Origin: Methanospirillum purgamenti | GTDB taxonomy: Archaea; Halobacteriota; Methanomicrobia; Methanomicrobiales; Methanospirillaceae | Direction: 5' to 3' (one strand) | NCBI RefSeq assembly: GCF_018502485.1 | Contig: NZ_CP075546.1 | DNA length: 64,000 bases | Shown: piece by piece, positions 17,276 through 24,599 of the stretch | Numbering within the stretch: the first letter of the stretch is position 1 | How the letters are laid out: every line of letters begins with the position of its first letter | Position numbers and translations under genes: made by a program | Notes under the pieces: model-generated | The model's database searches: none | Told to the model about the DNA's origin: nothing | The model's input: only the letters and a program-made list of their open reading frames with translations

Positions 17276-17316
17276 AGAGCATCAGGACACCGGGTTCGAA
17301 TCCCTATATCCCACCA
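17276..17316 (+). other. tRNA 3'-end-like remnant, possible attachment-site scar
   Basis: AGAGC, then CGGGTTCGAATCCC and a terminal CCCACCA, looks like a D-arm end joined to a T-arm and acceptor 3' end. The T loop TTCGAAT and encoded CCA are perfect, but the segment from T loop to CCA is one base short for a real tRNA, only three T-stem pairs form, and no 5' half lies upstream. It sits 46 bp before the first gene of the primase element, where integrative elements leave duplicated tRNA ends. No second copy was found in the window. Confidence 0.4.
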
Positions 17317-17361
17317 GATCGCATCCAAATCAGCACGTGCAAAAAGGCAGAGAGATGATCC

Positions 17362-17712
17362 ATGTCTGACACCCCTGATTATTCCACCTGTCGGACCTCG
17401 CCTCACGCAGCACGCCGGCTTCTTCAGGAGCTTGGATATACTGCACTGCGGATCGTAACCCCAACCCTGCCTATCGATATCATAGCATGGAAAAACCGGC
17501 AGGACATCCTCTTAATTAAAGTAAAATCAATGAGGAGACCGCTTAAGAAAGACCGTCTCGTGAGCGAGATGAACCCGCTTTTTCAAATGGCAGCATCAGG
17601 TACCTGTCCGGGGACCATCCAGCTTTGGATCAGACGGGCTGCGATCTGGGATCGCTATCATGTTATGGCCGGTGGATTTGCAGCAATAAAGGAGGGTGTC
17701 CATGGCATTTGA
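17362..17712 (+). CDS. Small nuclease-fold (PD-(D/E)xK-like) protein
   Basis: 116 residues. The pattern SPHAARRLLQELGYTALRIVTPT, then LPIDIIAWKNRQDILLIKVKS, fits the core of restriction-endonuclease-like or Holliday-junction-resolvase-like folds: an N-terminal helix, an Asp at the end of a strand, and a strand ending in xVK. The usual acidic residue two before the lysine is replaced by Ile (IKVK), so activity is doubtful or the active site is altered. Its end overlaps the primase start by 11 bp with a shared AAAGGAGGG ribosome site, so the two are coupled. First gene of the element; an RNA- or DNA-binding role without cleavage is an alternative. Confidence 0.5.
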   Translation: MSDTPDYSTCRTSPHAARRLLQELGYTALRIVTPTLPIDIIAWKNRQDILLIKVKSMRRPLKKDRLVSEMNPLFQMAASGTCPGTIQLWIRRAAIWDRYHVMAGGFAAIKEGVHGI

Positions 17713-20700
17713 CCGGAGATCAGAGATCCTGCGAGCCCTTCACCTCATCTCCTCCCCTGGCAGAGTTGTAGAAGTCAGAATCATCACCAATGATGGAATC
17801 GGTTCAGGATATTTTGACAACTTTGAGAAACTTGCAGACCAGGTCTGTATCCTGGACGACAATCCGCAGATCCGGGGAATCTACATCACCTTAAATGAAG
17901 TAAACCCGGCACTGCTCGCTCGTCGTGCGAACCGAATCATAATCAGACTTTCAAAAAAAGATGCCACAACCGCCGACAAGGACATCATCAGAAGGCACTG
18001 GCTTCCTATTGATATCGATCCAGTCCGTCCCTCCGGCGTCTCATCATCAGACGAAGAACACAAGTACGCCATGAACAAGGCACAGGAGATATCTGCCTAT
18101 CTCCAGTCAGTCGGATGGCCTGAACCTATCATCGCCGACTCTGGAAATGGGGCTCATCTCTTATGCAAAATTGATCTTCCCAATGATGAGGCTGCTACAG
18201 ACCTGGTCAAAAACTGTCTGACAGCACTCTCTGCCCGGTTCTCTGACGACATCTGTACCATCGATACCGCGAACTACAATGCTGCCCGGATATGGAAACT
18301 CTACGGCACAAGGACACGAAAAGGGGACAACACCCCACCTCGTTCACACCGGGTCGCATCACTAACAGAAGAACCAGCATCCCTACCACTGACCGGTTGT
18401 GACCATCTCACGACCCTTGCCTCACTGTACCCAACCGAAACCGGAACCCGGCCTTCAGGGAAAACTACGTCAAAAAACCTTCTCTCCGATAATCCTGTTG
18501 ACCTTGCATCATGGCTTTCCAGGTATAATATTGGATATACCAGGAAACCATATGGGGACGGCACCCTCTTTATTCTTGACCAGTGCCCGTTTTCAGATGC
18601 TCATCAGGATGGAGCCTATGCCATTCAATTTAAATCAGGTGCCATCTTTGCCGGATGTCATCACAACAGTTATGGCGGCGGAATACAGCGGTGGAAAGAT
18701 CTAAAACAGAAATATGAAGGCACACCCTATACAGAAGACCGGCTTTCCAGGATAAAAAAAGAGAATGCCAGGAAACGATATCTGGCCGAACAAAATCTCC
18801 TGGGAGACCTGCAATCATCAGACACCCATGAGACGACAGATCTTGATGATTTAGAAGATTCAAAAAATTCCGGATCTTCAAAGTCCCATCCCCGGAAAAA
18901 GAAGAAAGCCCAAAAATCAGGCATACACAAAGAAAATCACTCCGACTTTGAATATGAAGAAAATCCGGAAATAATACAAAAAGCCGAAGAGATCCTCCGT
19001 GAAGGACACCCGGTCCAGTACATGCGTGAAACCTTTGCCCTAGACCATGTCGGGGATCAGGTTGTCGCAGAATGCCTCATTCTCTCGCTTGCATCCCGGA
19101 TAGTCATCAACTCAAAAGGTCTTCATGTCTCAATCACCGGAGATTCAGGAAAAGGAAAGTCACATGCCATTGACACTATGTTGGCCCAGGTTCCGGAAGA
19201 GTTCCGGTTATCCGGCCGGATAAGTGACAAGGCACTCTTTTATTCCCAGGATTTGAAACCCGGAACCGTCATAGCCCTTGATGATGTCTCCCTCTCAGAG
19301 CAGATGCAGGAGATCTTAAAAGGAGTCATCACCTCATTTCTGAAACCATTCAAGTATCGGACTGTCACGAAAGACAGAAACGGTATCACCTGCACTATCC
19401 CCGAGCGATGTGTCTGGTGGGTCGCAAAGGTCGAAGGGGTCGGAGATGATCAGATCTTCAACCGGATGCTCACCGCATGGATAGACGACAGTGAAGAGCA
19501 GGACAAGAAAGTCCTGGAGCGGACACTTCGGGAGGCAGCACAGATACCACCAGCAGTCTCATCGGTCAGGGAAGAGATCCTTGTTATCAGGCAGATATGG
19601 CGGATGGTAGAGGACACCTTTGTCATCATCCCCTATGCAGAACAGATAGAGTTTCAGTCTGTTGCAAACCGGCGAAATCCGGACATGCTCCTTGACCTGA
19701 TCAAGACAAATGCCGCTCTCATGCAGTTTCAGCGTGAGAGAAAAACCGTTGATGGAACTGAGTATATCATCGCATCCATGGATGATTTTAAACAAGCGGT
19801 CAGGCTGTACAATGCCCTGAACGGAGATACCGGCGGCCAGATAACAAAGCTCACCCGCAATGAATCATCACTAATTGAAGCTATCCGGATGTTAAACCAG
19901 GAAGAACTTACTGTCCTTGACATCCAGCGGGTGACAGGATGGACCAATTCTGCTATATCCAAACTTCTGAACGGATACGCATCACGTGGCCATATTTACT
20001 CAGGCCTCTTGCAGAAATGTCCGGCCATATCCTTCTATGATCGATCAGTCACCGTCGGAGATGTCGGACAGACCACCCACCGGAGAAGCAAGGTGTATGT
20101 CTGGGATAATTCCTTGTATTACGCATGGGTGAAGGGAGGAGCTGTATCACTTCGTCAGTCAGAAGACGATCACCATCATGATGACTCATCTCCGCCTGAT
20201 GATCCAGAGGATGATTTCAGAAAATTTTCTGCAGAGACCGACCGGTTTTCTGCACCTGCAGAAAATGAAAGGACTTCAGATCTCTCTCATAATAGTACAT
20301 GTACACATATACTTAGAGATAGAGAATCATTTTCTGCAGCAGGCACACTCACAGAAGGGGCTGAAGATATCAGGAGAAGCACCGGTGATCATGTCTGCGA
20401 ACCCCTATGTCCGGACCTGGTTGCAGAAAACGAACTCCTGATTTCAACAGATCAGTCCTCTTTATCAGATCAAAGCCATAAATCCGGGCGGATAAATTCA
20501 GAAAATAACAGAAAACATGCAGAAAAGATTGCTGCAACCATCAAACCAGATGAGTACCTCCGCATAGAAGGATGGCCGGAAAAAAAGCCCTGTCATCTTT
20601 GTGGACGATCTCTGGTCCAGTACCGGAAAAGATCCCATCAGAAGGGAGAAGAACCGGCATTTCTCTGTGCAGACTGCTATAACAAGGCGGTCAGCAGACA

Positions 20701-20902
20701 TGTTGCATCCATCATACCCCTTCCTGGTCTCATCAGCACTGATCAGATGGTCAGACTCAACGCCAGTGCAGGAAAGTGCCATGTCTGCAATACCAATCCG
20801 CTGATCTGGTATGATCATACAGCTCATCTTGGCCTGTGTGATGCCTGTTATCTTCGGGAACAGTCGAAAAAGTCTGAAGGGGGCAGTTCATGTACCCAAT
20901 GA
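17702..20902 (+). CDS. Primase-helicase of an integrated plasmid- or virus-like element
   Basis: 1066 residues from ATG 17702 (GGAGG at 17691-17695; the GTG at 17696 is too close to it). The N-terminal 230 residues look like an archaeo-eukaryotic primase: catalytic DID at 104-106 (PIDIDPVRPSG), SGNGAHLL with H152, and ARIWKLYGTRTRKGD. A cysteine/histidine segment follows (DQCPF...AGCHHNSYGGG). A linker rich in Lys/Ser precedes an AAA-type helicase with Walker A GDSGKGKS at 480-487 and Walker B ALDD at 525-528. Then come a winged helix (EELTVLDIQRVTGWTNSAIS), an acidic linker, and two C-terminal zinc fingers (CHLCGR..CADC, CHVCN..CDAC) at about 960-1055. Such primase-helicases replicate plasmids and viruses. 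Lead gene of the accessory block. Confidence 0.75.
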   Translation: MAFDRRSEILRALHLISSPGRVVEVRIITNDGIGSGYFDNFEKLADQVCILDDNPQIRGIYITLNEVNPALLARRANRIIIRLSKKDATTADKDIIRRHWLPIDIDPVRPSGVSSSDEEHKYAMNKAQEISAYLQSVGWPEPIIADSGNGAHLLCKIDLPNDEAATDLVKNCLTALSARFSDDICTIDTANYNAARIWKLYGTRTRKGDNTPPRSHRVASLTEEPASLPLTGCDHLTTLASLYPTETGTRPSGKTTSKNLLSDNPVDLASWLSRYNIGYTRKPYGDGTLFILDQCPFSDAHQDGAYAIQFKSGAIFAGCHHNSYGGGIQRWKDLKQKYEGTPYTEDRLSRIKKENARKRYLAEQNLLGDLQSSDTHETTDLDDLEDSKNSGSSKSHPRKKKKAQKSGIHKENHSDFEYEENPEIIQKAEEILREGHPVQYMRETFALDHVGDQVVAECLILSLASRIVINSKGLHVSITGDSGKGKSHAIDTMLAQVPEEFRLSGRISDKALFYSQDLKPGTVIALDDVSLSEQMQEILKGVITSFLKPFKYRTVTKDRNGITCTIPERCVWWVAKVEGVGDDQIFNRMLTAWIDDSEEQDKKVLERTLREAAQIPPAVSSVREEILVIRQIWRMVEDTFVIIPYAEQIEFQSVANRRNPDMLLDLIKTNAALMQFQRERKTVDGTEYIIASMDDFKQAVRLYNALNGDTGGQITKLTRNESSLIEAIRMLNQEELTVLDIQRVTGWTNSAISKLLNGYASRGHIYSGLLQKCPAISFYDRSVTVGDVGQTTHRRSKVYVWDNSLYYAWVKGGAVSLRQSEDDHHHDDSSPPDDPEDDFRKFSAETDRFSAPAENERTSDLSHNSTCTHILRDRESFSAAGTLTEGAEDIRRSTGDHVCEPLCPDLVAENELLISTDQSSLSDQSHKSGRINSENNRKHAEKIAATIKPDEYLRIEGWPEKKPCHLCGRSLVQYRKRSHQKGEEPAFLCADCYNKAVSRHVASIIPLPGLISTDQMVRLNASAGKCHVCNTNPLIWYDHTAHLGLCDACYLREQSKKSEGGSSCTQ

Positions 20903-20928
20903 ACCGGCCATCCGCTGGGAATTGTGCA

Positions 20929-21075
20929 ATGAAAAGATGTCCGCATCTCCTTTGGATCTGGTACCTGAGACAGGGAGATCCAAAAAAACCGGCACGGAGG
21001 AGAATATGTGAACTTTCCGGAAATACACCTTCATATCTGGATCGATGCCCTTTGGAGGATGAGGGGATGATATGA
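20929..21075 (+). CDS. Small basic protein of the element, unrecognised
   Basis: 48 residues from ATG 20929; a frame from ATG 20890, overlapping the primase stop, would give 61. Its TGA overlaps the ATG of the next gene as ATGA, a sign of translational coupling and the main reason for listing it. Two Cys and several Arg/Lys are visible (KRCPHLLWIWYLRQGD). No family is recognised. Confidence 0.35.
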   Translation: MKRCPHLLWIWYLRQGDPKKPARRRICELSGNTPSYLDRCPLEDEGMI

Positions 21076-21464
21076 ACCCGTTTACGGTCCGAACTGCCCG
21101 GAAGACTCTGTTTGTCCGGTGCGGGAGAATGTTCCTCGATGATAATCTCCTCCGGATTGGTATTGATGGCCGGGGATGTTCTGCCATCAGCATCGACGAA
21201 ACTTGGGTAGTCCTTCTTGGCCTGGGAGAGAGTCCGGTCACCGGTCCTGATGGTGAAAGCTCTGGTTCTGCATGGCTTTCAGAGAGTGGAAAGGGGTTTT
21301 ACTGGACCATCGGGGACAGGGTGTACTCAACCCCGGTCCAGCGGGTAAAGATGGTCCTCTCCGGAAAACACAAAAAAGCCCCCGTATTTGAGAGATTACC
21401 GATGACTGAATGTGGTGAGTATTTCTCTCCCTCAATTCACACCCCGGATCGGATGAAATCGTGA
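21072..21464 (+). CDS. Element protein, unrecognised
   Basis: 130 residues, no family recognised. Its beginning (NPFTVRTARKTLFVRCGRMF) is basic; the middle has short beta-prone stretches (LRIGIDGRGCSAISIDETWVVLLGLG, here cited in part) and a GKGFYWTIGDRVYSTPVQ segment. No signal peptide, membrane helix or catalytic motif is visible. It starts in ATGA overlap with the small gene before it and lies on the same strand as the primase, so it is probably co-transcribed. Host-like codon use. Confidence 0.5.
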   Translation: MNPFTVRTARKTLFVRCGRMFLDDNLLRIGIDGRGCSAISIDETWVVLLGLGESPVTGPDGESSGSAWLSESGKGFYWTIGDRVYSTPVQRVKMVLSGKHKKAPVFERLPMTECGEYFSPSIHTPDRMKS

Positions 21465-21624
21465 TGATGCAGCTACTTCTGAATGTTCCCCGAAATGTTT
21501 CTCTCTGTGAGTATTTTCCAAAACAGGGTGTGAATATTGCTCAAACCCAACTATCGTCTGCTTTCTTTTATCTCTGCCCTTTCAACCTGATAGTGCCGGA
21601 GTGCACACGGCAGGGCAATCGAAC

Positions 21625-22128
21625 ATGGCAGATTTTGTATCAAAATCAGTAGTAAAAAGTGCAGAGTGGGTACTTGCGACCCCTCTTGCAGGTAAAGCAG
21701 TCTTAAACACCATTATCGGGAACATTCTCGTAGATAATCCATGGGGATGCACATCCTACATTTCCGGTGGGGACACTCTCCCGGCGGTGGCGAAAAGTTC
21801 GGAATATTACACTGGGACGGTTATATATGAAAATAACGACGGAAAGCAGGTAGGAAGGATATCGGTACGTTCACCGGCATCAGGTGCCTTTGATACTACC
21901 ATCGCCAGCATTCTTGCAAATAGTGCAATAGAGACTGCCATGGGTGGTACACCATCACATGACAGCTCTGAAGATGGTTTTAATATCACACTCAAGTGTC
22001 ATGCTGAAAACGGAGAACTCTACAATGTCAGCTTCAAACGTGACAAGGTGAGCATCTCCAGTTACGAATCAGACAGCATCCTGACTTCCGTTGAGACCTG
22101 GGCAGATACGGTCAGTGAACTGGCCTGA
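21625..22128 (+). CDS. Element protein, unrecognised, beta-rich
   Basis: 167 residues from ATG 21625 (a GTG at 21601 would add 8). The start MADFVSKSVVKSAEWVLATP is amphipathic rather than a clear signal peptide. The rest alternates short polar and hydrophobic stretches: YYTGTVIYENNDGKQVGRIS, then GFNITLKCHAENGELYNVSF, and ends in ETWADTVSELA. The pattern suggests a beta-sandwich or roadblock-like small domain but no family is recognised. It is followed after 22 bp by a secreted protein. A structural or host-interaction role in the element is a guess. Confidence 0.55.
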   Translation: MADFVSKSVVKSAEWVLATPLAGKAVLNTIIGNILVDNPWGCTSYISGGDTLPAVAKSSEYYTGTVIYENNDGKQVGRISVRSPASGAFDTTIASILANSAIETAMGGTPSHDSSEDGFNITLKCHAENGELYNVSFKRDKVSISSYESDSILTSVETWADTVSELA

Positions 22129-22150
22129 ACTCTCCCTTTTTGGAGATCGG

Positions 22151-22711
22151 ATGAACAAGGTTCTGGTCGCTCTTGGAGTATTGCTGCTCGTTATGCCCTG
22201 TGGCCTGACATATGCGGATTCGCTCTCATCATCAATCGTCTGTTCAGGAGCAACCTGGGTATCTTCCTCGGTGATCAGTGATGCCCGGTCATATGCAGCA
22301 CACCTGTTTACTTCTGACCAAGCTGTGGTAAACCGCACTCTCAACATCGGAGAAGTAATTACGACACTTGTATCCGGTAGATCAACCGGTCCACTGGGGA
22401 TAGATGAGTATACTGGTCAGGCCCGCAATCAGACAGCACAGGATCCCGCCTGCACGTTTTCCGTTCTGAATCAAAAATCCGGGCGACAGGATGATATCTC
22501 AACACATGGCCTCTTCATCAGTGGCGATTATCTCTCACACCGGATCCTTTCAGAGAAAACGGTTGCAGGTTCAGTTGTGAACGGAAGCGGTATCCTTCTT
22601 ACAAAGGCTCATTCTGATGATGGGAACCGCACGGTTTCACATGCTTCAGATATTGCAGGGTCCATGAATGTCACCGAGGAGATAGTCTTCGGGGAGGAAG
22701 AAAATGATTGA
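22151..22711 (+). CDS. Secreted protein of the element
   Basis: 186 residues from ATG 22151, preceded by TGGAGATCGG. A clean signal peptide (MNKVLVALGVLLLVMPCGL, cleavage after TYA) is followed by a soluble domain with only two Cys (SIVCSGATW and DPACTF) that may form a disulphide, and several N-glycosylation sequons (NRT, NQT, NGS, NVT), which suit an archaeal extracellular protein. No family recognised. It ends in an 8-bp overlap with a small membrane protein. Being carried beside a replication gene it could be a surface-exclusion, receptor-masking or virion protein; none of these is shown. Confidence 0.6.
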   Translation: MNKVLVALGVLLLVMPCGLTYADSLSSSIVCSGATWVSSSVISDARSYAAHLFTSDQAVVNRTLNIGEVITTLVSGRSTGPLGIDEYTGQARNQTAQDPACTFSVLNQKSGRQDDISTHGLFISGDYLSHRILSEKTVAGSVVNGSGILLTKAHSDDGNRTVSHASDIAGSMNVTEEIVFGEEEND

Positions 22712-22877
22712 ACTGGTTTTGGCTGCAGGATGTGGAGTTACGTCAATAATCAATGTCCTGTGCACGGTCCTGCTCTGGATGAGATCTGCAGATCAGGCAG
22801 GGATAATATCAGTGGTCAGGACCGATGAGGATGGGGATGTAACCGTCAGGTATCCTTTCCTTTCACGGGAGAAGTAA
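22704..22877 (+). CDS. Small single-span membrane protein of the element
   Basis: 57 residues. GGGGAGGAAG gives a strong ribosome site before ATG 22704. One hydrophobic helix spans roughly residues 2-25 (IELVLAAGCGVTSIINVLCT), followed by a charged tail with RTDEDGDVTVRYPFL. It overlaps the secreted protein by 8 bp, so the pair is probably translated together. No family recognised; a membrane anchor or partner for the secreted protein is a reasonable guess. Confidence 0.5.
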   Translation: MIELVLAAGCGVTSIINVLCTVLLWMRSADQAGIISVVRTDEDGDVTVRYPFLSREK

Positions 22878-22878
22878 G

Positions 22879-22986
22879 ATGCACTGGGCAGATACCCATC
22901 CCCCCGGATATTTCCGGGCAGAGAGAGACTGGCTTTCTCCTCCGGACGATGATGACGAGGATAACCAGGAGAATGAGAAAATATGA
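22879..22986 (+). CDS. Very small acidic protein, possible
   Basis: 35 codons starting 1 bp after the previous stop, with GGGAGAAG upstream. The product ends in an acidic run (PPDDDDEDNQENEKI). Tight spacing is the only argument that it is translated; no family can be named. Confidence 0.3.
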   Translation: MHWADTHPPGYFRAERDWLSPPDDDDEDNQENEKI

Positions 22987-23147
22987 GACAATAGCAGGCT
23001 GATGAAACGGGTAACCCGGTTGGATGGTATGTCAGATATTGTCAGAATTACCTATGTCGGGTATGCTTACTCCCAGCTCGTTTTTTTTCAACGTCATTTC
23101 AGAATGTTCATGCAGATTTGGTCTCATACCTGTTTTTATACGATTCT

Positions 23148-23438
23148 ATGAATACATCTGTCCCCCAAGGTCCGGATCCGAAAGAGAACGGTGCAATATT
23201 TTTAGGTTGGCTCAAAAAACGTGGCGGATTACGTGGTGCGGCGGATTGTGAGCGAAAATGTAAAGAGAATGGATTTGAAGCGAAACGGTTTATAAAAGAC
23301 ATGGGGGAAGAAAGAATCGCACTTTATCTTTCTCGGGGAAACAAGGTCATTGTATTGGAAGATAAGGTATGGGCTGATCAATGGATGATACACTATGATC
23401 TTGAAGTGCCACATCACCGGCATTGGATTGATCTGTAA
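23148..23438 (+). CDS. Hypothetical protein, unrecognised
   Basis: 96 residues from ATG 23148; the frame extends upstream to 23118 but that start lacks support. No signal peptide or membrane helix. The sequence has a basic middle (LKKRGGLRGAADCERKCKEN) and a second half with strand-helix character (ALYLSRGNKVIVLEDKVWAD). A T-rich, TATA-like stretch lies just upstream (about 23130-23140) and no good ribosome site, so the message could be leaderless. It lies between the element genes and the winged-helix regulator. No family recognised. Confidence 0.45.
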   Translation: MNTSVPQGPDPKENGAIFLGWLKKRGGLRGAADCERKCKENGFEAKRFIKDMGEERIALYLSRGNKVIVLEDKVWADQWMIHYDLEVPHHRHWIDL

Positions 23439-23530
23439 AAATTATTACTGAATGAGATCAATTTTTTACACTTCACTCTCCAATGATATTCAAAGGTGGT
23501 GTCATGTGATACCATATTTATCAGGAGGGG

Positions 23531-24031
23531 ATGAATACCATGTCAGAGAAAATATTACCGGAATTACCTGAAAATCTTAAGGATTTTTTGGATATTCCTT
23601 ATGGTGGGTTATTTGGGAATTCGGCGCAGGCACAGATAGTTGAAGAGATCATTGCCGATCCAACCATGCATTATCGCCCGAAATATCTTGAAGAGATGAC
23701 GGGGAGGAAACCAAAGACGGTGAGAGATGCATTACAAAAACTGGTACAACTCGGATTAATCGAAAATGTCTCAAAAGATACGTATCATCCGGTATATCGG
23801 GTAGTGGTAGAGTCGAAAAAGTTCATTGCATTATCACTCCTGGCATATGCACTGCTTGATGACCGGGATAAAACCCGATGTATGGATACTGCAATCCTGG
23901 ATTATTATCATAAAAACCTGGAAAAACAGGATAAACCACTGGCATGTGCAACAGCATCTCCTGAAATGTGGGGGATAACTACAGACCGAGAACCCTATAA
24001 AAACGGTTTTGTGGTTGCAGAAGGAGTTTAG
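23531..24031 (+). CDS. Winged-helix transcriptional regulator
   Basis: 166 residues. Residues 35-90 form a winged helix: AQIVEEIIADPTMHYRPKYL, EEMTGRKPKTVRDALQKLVQLGLIENVS and the wing DTYHPVYRV. A helical C-terminal part (LLAYALLDDRDKTRCMDTAI) may dimerise or bind a ligand. AGGAGG at 23523-23528 lies 2 nt from the ATG used and 11 nt from a second ATG at 23540, so the first three residues are uncertain. It ends just before the DUF3467 gene, whose ribosome site lies within its last codons, so the two form an operon. Likely a local regulator; the target is unknown. Confidence 0.65.
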   Translation: MNTMSEKILPELPENLKDFLDIPYGGLFGNSAQAQIVEEIIADPTMHYRPKYLEEMTGRKPKTVRDALQKLVQLGLIENVSKDTYHPVYRVVVESKKFIALSLLAYALLDDRDKTRCMDTAILDYYHKNLEKQDKPLACATASPEMWGITTDREPYKNGFVVAEGV

Positions 24032-24032
24032 T

Positions 24033-24392
24033 ATGGATAAAAAGTCAAGTGAGAAAAATAATCCCGGAACTATCGATTTTCAAAAGTTATACGCTTTTAA
24101 ACCTGAAGATCTGATTTTGGATATCACCAATAGCTCGTACTCAAATATGGCATATGTACAGGTTTCACATCGGGATGTGTCAATTGACTTTCTTGAAATG
24201 CCTGGAATTAGAAAAGAGGGTAAAAATGTTGTCAAAGGCACACGCATCTATATGTCTCATGCTGCAGCTCAGAAATTAGCAGAATCGTTATCCAATCTCC
24301 TTGATAAGGTTCATTCAGACGGTGAGATGGAAACGTATACTCCGACTACAGCATGCTCAATTGAGTCTCCAGGCAATAAAAAAATCAAATAA
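24033..24392 (+). CDS. DUF3467-like protein
   Basis: 119 residues from ATG 24033 with AAGGAG at 24021-24026 (6-nt spacing). The block VQVSHRDVSIDFLEMPGI, then GTRIYMSHAAAQKLAESL, matches the small DUF3467 family found in many archaea and bacteria, a compact beta-strand-helix fold without known activity. The N-terminal 30 residues and the C-terminal 20 are polar tails. Coupled to the winged-helix gene before it. A role together with that regulator is inferred from position only. Confidence 0.6.
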   Translation: MDKKSSEKNNPGTIDFQKLYAFKPEDLILDITNSSYSNMAYVQVSHRDVSIDFLEMPGIRKEGKNVVKGTRIYMSHAAAQKLAESLSNLLDKVHSDGEMETYTPTTACSIESPGNKKIK

Positions 24393-24550
24393 ACCGGGGC
24401 ATAATTTGGTATCATAAGATCCTGGGCTTCATTTTATCATACCATGAAATTTTCTCATCCCGTTTATGATCTCCATACCTTCTTCCTGAAATCATAGTCA
24501 GAAAACCCAATTATTATTTTTTTCATCGCTCACAAAATATTTATTATGAA

Positions 24551-24560
24551 TTATAAATAT
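24551..24560 (+). promoter_or_regulatory. TATA box of the PKD surface-protein gene
   Basis: TTATAAATAT lies 40 bp before the ATG at 24600, predicting a start of transcription near 24585 and a short leader that carries the G-run GGGGGG as ribosome site. Confidence 0.6.
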
Positions 24561-24599
24561 AATGGCATCTGTTATTGTACATAATGGGGGGTTTTCTCT

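Noticed and set aside
17276..17316. A complete tRNA gene at the T-arm-like sequence
   Set aside because: No 5' acceptor strand, D arm or anticodon arm can be folded, and the 3' segment is one base short.
16839..17369. 176-codon frame running through the tRNA-like remnant
   Set aside because: It reads the T-arm/CCA sequence as protein, has no recognisable domain and low-complexity content; the stop overlap with the next gene looks accidental.
21461..21652. 63-codon frame between two element genes
   Set aside because: Its GTG start overlaps the previous stop, but the product is Cys/Phe/Leu-rich without pattern and it runs into the start of the next gene. Possible but unsupported.
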